From IMG/VR virus record IMGVR_UViG_3300019752_000023, positions 1-22,223 of that record: a stretch of DNA of 22,223 nt. One strand, 5' to 3'. The notes under the pieces were generated by a model, which saw only the letters and a list, made by a program, of their open reading frames with translations, was not told the DNA's origin and ran no database searches. A program made the position numbers and the translations under genes. Source of the stretch: a virus. Shown here one piece after another: positions 1 through 7,002 of the stretch (the first letter of the stretch is position 1; each line of letters begins with the position of its first letter).

Positions 1-1137
1 CTTTCTAGTCTTGGCAGCCTTCTTAGTCTGCACTCGCTTAGTCTCATTAGCTTTCGCTACTTCCACTTCTTGTTTCTGTTTAGCTTCCGCTTCAGCCTTA
101 GCTGCTTCTTCTGCTGCTCTTACGTTTTCCGCTTCTGCAGTTTTCGCCTGCTCTGCGTAGTACTGCCGTCCGGCCTCAATGTAGTATTCTACATCCGACT
201 TAGCTGGACCATTGTCCAACACTCGCAACTTCATCGCCTTAGCTGATATATCTCCGTATCTACCACTTTTGATATCATCGTGTAGTACTTGAATGTCCTC
301 TGGTCTACCCTTGAAGTAGTCTCTAGACTTGGCATCCCATTGTCTATCTATAATACTCTGTGTAATCTCAAATTCTTTATCAGTACTTATGCTAGATACT
401 ACATCATCTATCTTAAGCTGTTGCTCAGTACGTCCGTACTCTCTCGGTTGATAACTAGCAGCCTTTTCCTCATCAATCTCCATTGTGTCTACTCCGGCAA
501 TCTTCGACATAGCGCTAAATGCTTCTACATTACCTTTCTTCATATCTACTAATAGATTCAAGTCATCTGCTGTAATTTCATTATCCACCATGATGCTGAT
601 ATTCTTCCTATGTGGAGCAATCTCCTGCATCTTCTTTGTATAATCTAACGCCTTTGGTGCCAGTTTTATTAGCTCTTCTTGTGTAAGTTCTAACTCTGTT
701 CCGTGTGCTTTAACTTTATACGTTGATATCTTAGGTTCTTCTGTTTTAGCTTCTACTTCTTTTTCAGGATTGTCTTCAGCGTCTTTGTCAAGCTCACTAT
801 CAGAGTCCTTATCTTCTGCTTCATCTTCATCTTCAGTTCCATCTTCCTGAGTATCTTCAGTTTTGTCGGAGTCCTCATCAGGTTGTTCCAATTCTTCTTC
901 ATCTTCCTCTGGGATAGCTTCTTCGTTCTCTTCGTCTTCTGATTCTTCCGAATCTTCATCCTCGTTGACATCGTCTACTTCGTCCTCTTCATATACGGCT
1001 TCAGGTTCGTATTTCTCTTCTACCTCGTCCATATCCAGGCTAACTTCTTCATCCATTGCTGCTTTAGCTTCACGAAAGGCTGCTTCTTGAGCCTCTTCGT
1101 CCATAGCGTAAAACTCATCTTCTGTAAGTTCCACCAT
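1..1137 (-). CDS. Probable head scaffolding protein, N-terminal 379 residues (runs off left edge)
   Basis: The frame is open from an ATG at 1137 to the window edge, so the C-terminus is missing. The first ~25 residues are followed by a strongly acidic, low-complexity stretch (about residues 27-115, almost all Glu, Asp and Ser), then a mixed helical part and, near the edge, an Ala/Glu/Lys-rich coiled-coil-like tract. Very acidic, helical, soluble proteins placed directly after the portal are typical of phage scaffolding or capsid assembly proteins, which fill the procapsid and leave or are cleaved on maturation. The stop of the preceding 107-aa gene lies two bases upstream, so translation is probably coupled. 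The major capsid gene would be expected beyond the left edge. Assignment rests on composition and position, not on a recognised domain; an internal head protein is the alternative. Confidence 0.6.
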   Translation of the reverse strand, partial: MVELTEDEFYAMDEEAQEAAFREAKAAMDEEVSLDMDEVEEKYEPEAVYEEDEVDDVNEDEDSEESEDEENEEAIPEEDEEELEQPDEDSDKTEDTQEDGTEDEDEAEDKDSDSELDKDAEDNPEKEVEAKTEEPKISTYKVKAHGTELELTQEELIKLAPKALDYTKKMQEIAPHRKNISIMVDNEITADDLNLLVDMKKGNVEAFSAMSKIAGVDTMEIDEEKAASYQPREYGRTEQQLKIDDVVSSISTDKEFEITQSIIDRQWDAKSRDYFKGRPEDIQVLHDDIKSGRYGDISAKAMKLRVLDNGPAKSDVEYYIEAGRQYYAEQAKTAEAENVRAAEEAAKAEAEAKQKQEVEVAKANETKRVQTKKAAKTRK

Positions 1138-1138
1138 A

Positions 1139-1462
1139 CTATTCTACCTCTGGTCCTTCTAAGTCAGAAATATCTTCCTCAGCTATGCCACCAATGTTCT
1201 TAATAGTACTAAAGTGATCTTGTAACGTACTAATAGCTACTAATGCTTCCATGATTTCAGGCCTTGTTCCTGTCTTCTTCGCATAGTCTGTACCTAGCAT
1301 ACTTACGTTGTCTAATGCTCTGTCTTTGAAGTAACCTTGTAGGATTACTAACTGAAAGTCTTTATTGCTCTCTAATCTTGTCAGTGCTTCGTATTGGTCG
1401 GCCCAGTATTGAGTCTCCACCATTTCCATCTCTTGTTCAGTTTGTTGGTTGTTTGCGTTCAT
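1139..1462 (-). CDS. Small acidic protein between portal and scaffold, unknown function
   Basis: This is a 107-residue acidic protein without membrane segments, predicted mostly helical. The start is an ATG preceded by AAGGAC at good spacing. It has its own promoter of the TTAAG-N11-TATAAT class about 75 bases upstream, and its stop falls two bases before the start of the scaffold-like gene, so the pair is probably a head-assembly unit. Many short-tailed phages carry a small unnamed gene at this place between portal and scaffold. I do not recognise a named domain. It could be a minor head protein or an assembly factor. Confidence 0.7.
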   Translation of the reverse strand: MNANNQQTEQEMEMVETQYWADQYEALTRLESNKDFQLVILQGYFKDRALDNVSMLGTDYAKKTGTRPEIMEALVAISTLQDHFSTIKNIGGIAEEDISDLEGPEVE

Positions 1463-1536
1463 GCAAGTCCTTAATTGTTGATTTTGAGTTTAACGACATC
1501 TTCTAGTCGAACACTATTATGTTCTTTATTACTGGT

Positions 1537-1558
1537 ATTATAGCACCCAGTTCCTTAA
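1537..1558 (-). promoter_or_regulatory. Phage promoter P1 (TTAAG-N11-TATAAT) for the 107-aa/scaffold unit
   Basis: On the minus strand TTAAG (1558-1554) is followed after exactly 11 bases by TATAAT (1542-1537), preceded by TGC, which makes an extended -10. It lies in a 103-base gap between genes. The start point is predicted near 1530, leaving a leader of about 68 bases before the ATG at 1462. It belongs to a set of seven such sites in the window. Confidence 0.75.
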
Positions 1559-1565
1559 TTCAAGC

Positions 1566-1799
1566 TTACGCCATCAGTCCCTGAGCTTGTGCTATCCCAC
1601 CACCTTGTACACCTCTAGCTAATCCCTGCTCCTGAGCAACTTGCCCTTGTAGCATTTGCATAGCCATCTCTAGTACTTCCATTGGTACTCCCTGAGCTAG
1701 TAACTCATCTGGGTTCGCGCCTTGTTGTAGCATCATAGCTACCTCTTCTACCATTCTTGGGTCAACCTGACCCGCTCCTGTTGCTAACCCATTTGCCAT
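1566..1799 (-). CDS. Small Met/Gln/Gly-rich protein downstream of portal
   Basis: This 77-residue protein is rich in Met, Gln, Gly and Ala, with a helical core (about residues 14-52) and a flexible Gly/Gln C-terminus. It begins at an ATG whose first base is the last base of the portal stop codon, so it is translationally coupled to the portal. Small genes of this composition directly after the portal occur in several groups of short-tailed phages, without a defined role. I see no catalytic motif. A role in head assembly is inferred only from position. Confidence 0.7.
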   Translation of the reverse strand: MANGLATGAGQVDPRMVEEVAMMLQQGANPDELLAQGVPMEVLEMAMQMLQGQVAQEQGLARGVQGGGIAQAQGLMA

Positions 1800-3763
1800 T
1801 ACTTACTTCCTTCTTTTTTATTGTACATTGCGTCGAATGCTTTCTCATCTAGCTTCGCCATTCTGTCGAACTCGCGCTTTTCCATCTCTTCTTGGTGTGC
1901 AATCCCTGCATCTTCACGTAGGAACTTCATATCTTCTAAGTCTGTCTTACTATGTAAGTTTCTTGCCTTAGCTGCTTCTAGGTTAGCTTTTTGCTCTTTT
2001 AGAATTTTATCAATCTCATTTTCTCCAGCTCTTGCATACCTATCGGCTATCTCGGCTTTTAGCTTCTCGTTCTCCAACTCTGCTTTCACTACTGCAGCTG
2101 CTTCCATTCTCATCTGTGTCTCAGTAGGTTGAGGTGGTTGCCAGTTTCTGTACTCTTGAGCTAGTTCTGGCTGTTTAGTTAAGTCTGCCCACTGAGCTAG
2201 CATCTTGTACTTCATCTCATCACTCATGTCTTGACCTTGAGTCTGTAGCATGAATGTAATCTCTTGTGCCTTAGCTGCATTATCCTCATTAGTACTAACC
2301 GTAATCTCGATATCGATGTTACCTTCTAAGTCATCTCTTCTAATCTCAACGAACTCGTTATTAGTCATTCTAACTACTTCTGTATCGTCTAGGAACTCTG
2401 CATTGTAGCTCATCCATTTTCTCATTAGCGGCTTAACTAAGTTCTCACTTATGTTCCTAACGATGTTCAGTCTTCTTGTACTTTGTGCATCAAGTGCTCC
2501 TCTAGCTCCTGTAGCAGTACTACCTAAGCTACTACCTGTAAGCCCTCCACTGAATGACTTAACTCCAGTAATTGACTCAATCTCATTATTCATCATACCT
2601 AGCATATCGAATGCGCTTCCTGGTATACTGTTGTAGCTACCATCCCAGAAGTCATTTGGTGTGCCGTTGAATTCGAAGTTCTCTCCATTGATGAATTTAC
2701 GTCTATTAGCTACGTCAAGTGCTCCTTTACGGATACCTTTCTGTCCATTATTACTTTGAGCCATATTATCAATAATACCTCTAGTGATTGCTGTCTTAAT
2801 CTTCTGATTGTCTCCAATTAGTTCTGCATTAGCTTCTCCATGCATTTGAAATGGTACACTATTGAACGGTACTACTATAAACGGCGGCTTACCATCTGGA
2901 TATGGATTATCTTCTAATCTAATAACTACGTCATCTATCCATGTACATACTATCGGCTCTGTAATACCATCACCATCTACATCGTAGTTACCCCAGTACT
3001 CGTATACAACCTTCTTCTTTCTTGGGTCATCTTCGAATCTGAATTCAGTCTCATCCTCACTATCGAAGTCTACTTCATTCTCACCTAACGAACCTTTAGT
3101 TACCTTATCTAGATTCTTATATCTACCATCTGACTTCAGCGTACTCATATCAGTCTCGTACCTATATATAACGAACTGGCACTTGTCCATATCATCCATA
3201 CAAGTAGGATCGATGTATATGTCTTCATTTCTACATACTATAGCAGTTGGTCTATTAGTAATGATCCTAGTCTCTGTCACAGTCTGTGTACCTAGTATCA
3301 TCTCTGATCCATCTGGCATTCTTCCGATAATAGGAACTTCTACTTCAACCTCTTCATCTTCGTAGTCCCAACCACACTGTATAACAGCAGTACCTTCCAT
3401 ATCCAGTACCTTAGCTGCTTTAGTCATGAAGTTGTACCTATTGAACTGTCTACAGAACTGAGTATTTAGTACTAGCTCATTTTGTCTAGCTGACTCTACG
3501 TCCTCTGCAGTAACCGGAGTAGCTTTAATTATATCAACTGCACTTACAAATGGGTCTATGATAGTAGAGTGCTGCCACTCACTTTGCTTCTTTATATCTC
3601 TTGATACAATAGCTGACTTGCCTTTTTGCTCATTGCCGTATGGTTCGCCATTATAAGCACTAATCCATCCTTCAATCTTACCTTGTAAGTCGTCATGCAT
3701 CGGCTCGCTTGCTTTTAAATCTGCTTTTAATGCTCGTAGTAATTTACTTTTATTTATTTTCAT
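1799..3763 (-). CDS. Portal protein, P22-like family
   Basis: At 654 residues this has the length and layout of the large portal proteins of short-tailed phages. The portal is the dodecameric ring at one head vertex through which terminase pumps DNA and to which the tail attaches. The N-terminal third is the wing-like alpha/beta region, including a Glu/Val-rich acidic stretch near residue 135. A Gly/Ser/Thr-rich loop at about residues 405-425 is typical of this family. The last ~90 residues are long charged helices rich in Glu, Lys and Ala, matching the barrel/coiled-coil end of P22-type portals. The start ATG is preceded by AGGAAG. A degenerate copy of the phage promoter lies just upstream. 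The terminases are about 10 kb away, separated by fibre and lysis genes. Confidence 0.85.
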   Translation of the reverse strand: MKINKSKLLRALKADLKASEPMHDDLQGKIEGWISAYNGEPYGNEQKGKSAIVSRDIKKQSEWQHSTIIDPFVSAVDIIKATPVTAEDVESARQNELVLNTQFCRQFNRYNFMTKAAKVLDMEGTAVIQCGWDYEDEEVEVEVPIIGRMPDGSEMILGTQTVTETRIITNRPTAIVCRNEDIYIDPTCMDDMDKCQFVIYRYETDMSTLKSDGRYKNLDKVTKGSLGENEVDFDSEDETEFRFEDDPRKKKVVYEYWGNYDVDGDGITEPIVCTWIDDVVIRLEDNPYPDGKPPFIVVPFNSVPFQMHGEANAELIGDNQKIKTAITRGIIDNMAQSNNGQKGIRKGALDVANRRKFINGENFEFNGTPNDFWDGSYNSIPGSAFDMLGMMNNEIESITGVKSFSGGLTGSSLGSTATGARGALDAQSTRRLNIVRNISENLVKPLMRKWMSYNAEFLDDTEVVRMTNNEFVEIRRDDLEGNIDIEITVSTNEDNAAKAQEITFMLQTQGQDMSDEMKYKMLAQWADLTKQPELAQEYRNWQPPQPTETQMRMEAAAVVKAELENEKLKAEIADRYARAGENEIDKILKEQKANLEAAKARNLHSKTDLEDMKFLREDAGIAHQEEMEKREFDRMAKLDEKAFDAMYNKKEGSK

Positions 3764-3783
3764 TTATACTTCCTGTTAGCCAT

Positions 3784-3805
3784 ATTGTACCTAATCCTTA
3801 GTTAA
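3784..3805 (-). promoter_or_regulatory. Degenerate phage promoter P7 in front of the portal gene
   Basis: Minus strand TTAAC (3805-3801), 11 bases, then TACAAT (3789-3784). This keeps the spacing of the TTAAG-N11-TATAAT class with one mismatch in each box. It sits in the 54-base gap between the lysis peptidase and the portal, about 20 bases upstream of the portal ATG. The mismatches make it less certain than the other six. Confidence 0.4.
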
Positions 3806-3817
3806 ACTACACTTAAG

Positions 3818-4231
3818 CTACATCTGCTTTACGGATATGTGTGGCCAATCTCTTCCACCGCCGATACTGTAGCCGAATCCGAACTCTAACAGCATACCTA
3901 ACTTCATACTTGCTCTCATGAATGCTCTGTACATCTCCATGTAAGCTAACTTAACTTGGTCATTATCTACGTCCCATGGATCCATTCCCTTTACGTATGG
4001 TATCACATCAATAGCTAACCCTAACTGGTGATCACTTATAAGCATCTGCCCATCCAACTCACTCACACCCTTATCGAACATAGCTTTCTGCTCACTCTGA
4101 GTTCTTAGTCCATCAATCACACTGAAGTCTACTGTTGAGTACTTCAATGCCTTCTCGCATAGCCTCTTTACGCTCTCATCTACTCCATCTAACTTCTCTA
4201 AACTACTTTTTCCAAACTTGAACTTACTCAT
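3818..4231 (-). CDS. Endolysin: M15-family peptidoglycan peptidase (VanY/T5-endolysin type)
   Basis: This 137-residue protein is a compact zinc peptidase that probably cuts the peptide stems of peptidoglycan at the end of infection. The M15 metal ligands are visible: the SDHQLGLAID motif supplies His68 and Asp75, and DWPHIS near the C-terminus supplies His131. Arg43 in the preceding GLRT segment matches the conserved substrate-side arginine of the family. There is no signal peptide, so it would need the holin for access to the wall. The length matches single-domain phage enzymes such as the T5 endolysin. It overlaps the preceding membrane-protein gene by 8 bases and ends the lysis cassette. 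Confidence 0.88.
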   Translation of the reverse strand: MSKFKFGKSSLEKLDGVDESVKRLCEKALKYSTVDFSVIDGLRTQSEQKAMFDKGVSELDGQMLISDHQLGLAIDVIPYVKGMDPWDVDNDQVKLAYMEMYRAFMRASMKLGMLLEFGFGYSIGGGRDWPHISVKQM

Positions 4232-4628
4232 TTATTATCCTTTTCTTATTACTTTTTTCCAGCTCTTTATTGAGCAGTACCGTCAACATATCCACTTGCT
4301 TCTGCAAGTCTATTGCTGTCTGGGAGTCCTTAATACGCTTATTGTAGTACGCTACCTTTTCTGGTTCTTCATACCCCTTAAATGCATCAATACCGAAGTT
4401 AAGCCCTATAGTCATAATAAACACTGCTATGGACACGTATATAGTCTGCTTAGTTTTGATCTCACTAAACGCCACAGTCTGCTCGTTAACAGCTGCAAGC
4501 ATTTGTCCGTTAGTATCTGAGTTCTCTTTTCTCATACTCTCTATTATACCGTCAGTACTATCTTGCCTGTTGTGTACATCATCAATTCGTAAATTTATCT
4601 GGCTTACTACCATCTCATCCATACCCAT
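4224..4628 (-). CDS. Single-pass membrane protein with coiled coils, possible spanin or lysis accessory protein
   Basis: The 134 residues consist of an N-terminal soluble helical part (about 1-60), one strongly hydrophobic membrane segment (about 62-82) and a charged helical C-terminal part (about 85-134) with heptad-like spacing. This architecture, between a holin and an endolysin, fits an inner-membrane lysis accessory such as an i-spanin or antiholin, although the long N-terminal part is unusual for a classical i-spanin and no partner o-spanin lipoprotein is seen here. A second in-frame ATG lies two codons downstream. It overlaps the peptidase gene by 8 bases. Function is inferred from context. 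Confidence 0.7.
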   Translation of the reverse strand: MGMDEMVVSQINLRIDDVHNRQDSTDGIIESMRKENSDTNGQMLAAVNEQTVAFSEIKTKQTIYVSIAVFIMTIGLNFGIDAFKGYEEPEKVAYYNKRIKDSQTAIDLQKQVDMLTVLLNKELEKSNKKRIINE

Positions 4629-4633
4629 CAGAC

Positions 4634-5317
4634 CTAATCCTTAAACTCGTACTTATTTGCTATTGTCTTAAGGAACTCTCTTCCTTCTCTACCGAAGCAC
4701 GCATCGGACGCATCTATAGCTTCCATCAACTCATCGTGCATCTCTGTTATGTCTCTACCTACACCACATATTGCATACAGTGTACCTTCTAAGTTGTACA
4801 CAGGGCTCTTATGCACTTCTAGCTTCATCTGCTTACCGTTTATATTACCCAGCTCAAGGAACCTTCTAGCCTTTTCTGTATCCTTAACTACCGCATCTGA
4901 ATTAGTACAAGTCTCGCCGAACGTGTGGTTAACATCACCAACCCTAGCTTTGAACTCAGTAGCTATCTCTGCATCAGTTTTACCTTTTAGCTCATCCCAT
5001 GTCATCCCATAACAGAAGTTAGTCATGAACGCCTTATTAGCCATTACGTATCTACCATCAATGTCCTTAGCCCACACCATATCAGGCAAGTGGTCTATAA
5101 CTTGTGTAAACATATTATTAGCTTCCTTGTACTTCAACTTAGCTTGCTGTAAATCATCTCTATACCTTTTGAGCATGTCATCCTTACATACCATGCAATC
5201 CTTGAGTGTCTTATGTGTAGCTTCAACCTTTGCTACTGACTTACCTATACCGAGTACGTCTAACCTATCTAGTAATCTAGTTGTAGCCTTCTGTACCCTA
5301 TTCCACATATCTTTCAT
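4634..5317 (-). CDS. PAS-domain sensory protein inside the lysis cassette
   Basis: This 227-residue protein carries one clear PAS domain at about residues 70-193: it opens with the FTQVIDHLPDMVWAKD segment, continues through DGRYVMANKAF, and closes with GVGRDITE, the usual end of a PAS/PAC module. PAS domains bind haem, flavin or small ligands, or mediate dimerisation. The N-terminal 65 residues are helical and charged, with a CxxC pair at Cys41 and Cys44. No kinase, cyclase or DNA-binding output domain is present, so any signal must pass by protein contact. It lies between holin and lysis membrane protein with gaps of only a few bases. Phage-borne PAS proteins are known but uncommon; placing it in lysis control is inference. 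Confidence 0.85.
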   Translation of the reverse strand: MKDMWNRVQKATTRLLDRLDVLGIGKSVAKVEATHKTLKDCMVCKDDMLKRYRDDLQQAKLKYKEANNMFTQVIDHLPDMVWAKDIDGRYVMANKAFMTNFCYGMTWDELKGKTDAEIATEFKARVGDVNHTFGETCTNSDAVVKDTEKARRFLELGNINGKQMKLEVHKSPVYNLEGTLYAICGVGRDITEMHDELMEAIDASDACFGREGREFLKTIANKYEFKD

Positions 5318-5323
5318 ACCTAC

Positions 5324-5824
5324 TTAACCTGCTAACCTATTAATCTGTGTAGTCTTATCCTGGCTTCCTTTACTAGACCCGTAAAAGAAGTTAATTATTG
5401 TAGCTACTATAGTACCTAACAGGAACCCTAGTATAGTGTCTGCGAACCTTTCACTACCAGCTGGTATATCAATAAACGTAATCCCGAACATGAACGCTAT
5501 AGCTGCTATACTCCACAACGCAGCGAAGTAGTATATGAACCTCTTACTGAACTCGTCATCCTGCTCCAACGCAGCCTTCTGCATGTCCCTAGCATTAGCT
5601 GTGTTCTTTGCATGGTAAGCCAATAGTTCACTTTCATGTTCTCTCTGGAACTTCTTCAGCTCTGCTATTTCTTCATTTGTTACTGATCCCTTACTTAGAT
5701 CAATTCCTGTCTTCTCACTTACTAGCTCTATTGCTTTGTCCGCTCCACCTTCTATGGCGTTACTTAGCAAATCTAGTCCTTTTCCTGCCAACTTACTTAC
5801 TATTGGTGCTAATATCGGTAACAT
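5324..5824 (-). CDS. Holin, 3TM gene-transfer-agent-release type
   Basis: This 166-residue protein has a soluble N-terminal part with a Lys/Glu-rich helix (about 45-95) and two strong hydrophobic segments (about 95-118 and 126-149), followed by a GSSKGSQDKT tail. The conserved C-terminal part, with a membrane helix ending in FFYGSSKGS, is characteristic of the phage/GTA 3TM holin family. A third, weaker membrane or amphipathic segment may be the N-terminal helix. Holins form lesions in the inner membrane and set lysis time, letting the endolysin out. It starts at an ATG preceded by AAGGATA and is followed six bases later by the PAS-protein gene. Confidence 0.85.
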   Translation of the reverse strand: MLPILAPIVSKLAGKGLDLLSNAIEGGADKAIELVSEKTGIDLSKGSVTNEEIAELKKFQREHESELLAYHAKNTANARDMQKAALEQDDEFSKRFIYYFAALWSIAAIAFMFGITFIDIPAGSERFADTILGFLLGTIVATIINFFYGSSKGSQDKTTQINRLAG

Positions 5825-5827
5825 ATC

Positions 5828-6211
5828 TTATCCTTTATAGTTTAGTACTCTGCCAAACATCTTAGTGCTTAGTTTACGCAGTAGTATATCTATTTTCCAG
5901 TACTTACTTAAGCCTGTCATGTTGTACACTTTAGTATACTCTTTTATTCCTAACCATCTTTGGCAGTTGCAGTCTAGTACCATATCATCTTTAATTGCTA
6001 TACAGTGACCTTCACCACTAATCTTGCAGTAATATAACTCAGCACCAGCTAACTCGTCGCTAACATCTTGTAATGTAAGTAGGTATGATTCGCAATCCAT
6101 TCTATATATTCCATCTTTATCAGGAGTACCTACCTCCCAAACCTCTCTATAACCAAATTTGTCTTTATCAGATTTATATTCGTACCTACTATTAAATTCT
6201 TGTAGTGTCAT
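5828..6211 (-). CDS. Transglutaminase-like cysteine peptidase-fold protein
   Basis: This 127-residue protein has the features of small phage proteins with a bacterial transglutaminase-like fold. A Cys in the MDCESYLL segment (about residue 40) begins a helix, as the catalytic Cys does in the family; a His follows in GEGHCIAI (about residue 68), and an Asp in the next strand (VLDCNC, about residue 79), giving a possible Cys-His-Asp triad. Related phage proteins begin, as here, with a Phe/Tyr-rich segment ending in EVWEV. Substrate is unknown; acting on the cell wall or processing a virion protein are both possible. It starts with TAATG coupling to the fibre-chaperone-like gene and precedes the holin by three bases. 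Confidence 0.65.
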   Translation of the reverse strand: MTLQEFNSRYEYKSDKDKFGYREVWEVGTPDKDGIYRMDCESYLLTLQDVSDELAGAELYYCKISGEGHCIAIKDDMVLDCNCQRWLGIKEYTKVYNMTGLSKYWKIDILLRKLSTKMFGRVLNYKG

Positions 6212-6615
6212 TATAGTATCTCTCTACACTCAGCTCTTTTAGTCAATACTTCTGCTGGCACTTCTTCACCTGTTTCTGCTAACCTTGCATAGTACCAGTC
6301 TGTATTATCTAAATACTCTTTAGCTTCTTTTGCTTCATTAGCTTTCTTCTTCATTACTGCTAATTTGTAATCTCTACCTTCTAGTAACTCCTGTGTAACT
6401 GTTACTTGTACTTTACCATCAACTATTACTGGTTCACTATGTTTAGCTATACAGTAATCATCTAGCTTATCGTACTCCTTGATGTACTCTACATTTAAGT
6501 AACCTAAAGGTCTTATATTGTCATCACATAAATCTCTTGGAAATACTGCTTCTGGTAACTCTTCAGTCATCTCTTTGTAATTCATTACTCGTTTTGTTTC
6601 TATATTGTAAAACAT
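6211..6615 (-). CDS. Tail-fibre assembly/chaperone-like protein
   Basis: At 134 residues, this protein has a beta-rich N-terminal half and a helical Lys/Glu-rich C-terminal half ending in the pattern NTDWYYARLAETGEEVP followed by a short helix. That ending (NTDWY..R..ETG..VP) recurs in small phage proteins encoded beside tail fibres and thought to be fibre-assembly or attachment proteins. Position after the fibre genes agrees. No enzyme motif is seen. It overlaps the next gene by one base (TAATG). Confidence 0.6.
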   Translation of the reverse strand: MFYNIETKRVMNYKEMTEELPEAVFPRDLCDDNIRPLGYLNVEYIKEYDKLDDYCIAKHSEPVIVDGKVQVTVTQELLEGRDYKLAVMKKKANEAKEAKEYLDNTDWYYARLAETGEEVPAEVLTKRAECREIL

Positions 6616-7002
6616 CTATTCCTCCATTGCTTGAGCTATTAGCTCTTTTATATTTGGTTGTGGTATATCCACACTTACTATCTCTATACCATTATCTACG
6701 AAGAACATTGGAGTATGAGTTAGTGGTTTTATCTTGTGTAGTTCCTCTAACCTCTTCATATTATTCTCTTCTTGTTCCTTAGTGCATCTATCTGTTACTT
6801 GCTCTGCTATGTCTTTTCCTAGTAGCATATCTTTGAATGTGCTATTGCTATCTAGTGAACTCCATATCATTCTGAACAAATATATGTCTGTCTGCACTTG
6901 TGGTATGAGTACAATCTCTTTCTCATGCTCACACACTCCTTGCTGTGCCAGCTGTCTACACTGGTTACAGTTTGGATTAGTTACTACTATTAACTTGTTC
7001 AT
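6616..7002 (-). CDS. Thioredoxin-fold protein with CxxC active site
   Basis: From the ATG at 7002 this is a 128-residue protein. The first strand is followed by CNQC (Cys12, Cys15) at the place of the thioredoxin/glutaredoxin active site, and a TPMFFVDNG segment near residue 100 supplies the conserved cis-proline and following strand. The middle is a longer helical insert than in plain glutaredoxin. It has no signal peptide, so it would act in the cytoplasm. I chose the ATG at 7002 because it overlaps the stop of the upstream fibre gene as TAATG; the longer reading from 7017 would start with TTG. Its place among fibre genes suggests, but does not prove, help with cysteine chemistry of virion proteins or of the neighbouring PAS protein. 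Confidence 0.75.
   Translation of the reverse strand: MNKLIVVTNPNCNQCRQLAQQGVCEHEKEIVLIPQVQTDIYLFRMIWSSLDSNSTFKDMLLGKDIAEQVTDRCTKEQEENNMKRLEELHKIKPLTHTPMFFVDNGIEIVSVDIPQPNIKELIAQAMEE

Noticed and set aside
753-1090. Frames on both strands with long Ser-rich or Lys/Met-rich products
   Set aside because: They are shadows of the acidic Glu/Asp-rich stretch of the scaffold-like gene, whose GAA/GAT codons read as Ser or Lys in other frames.
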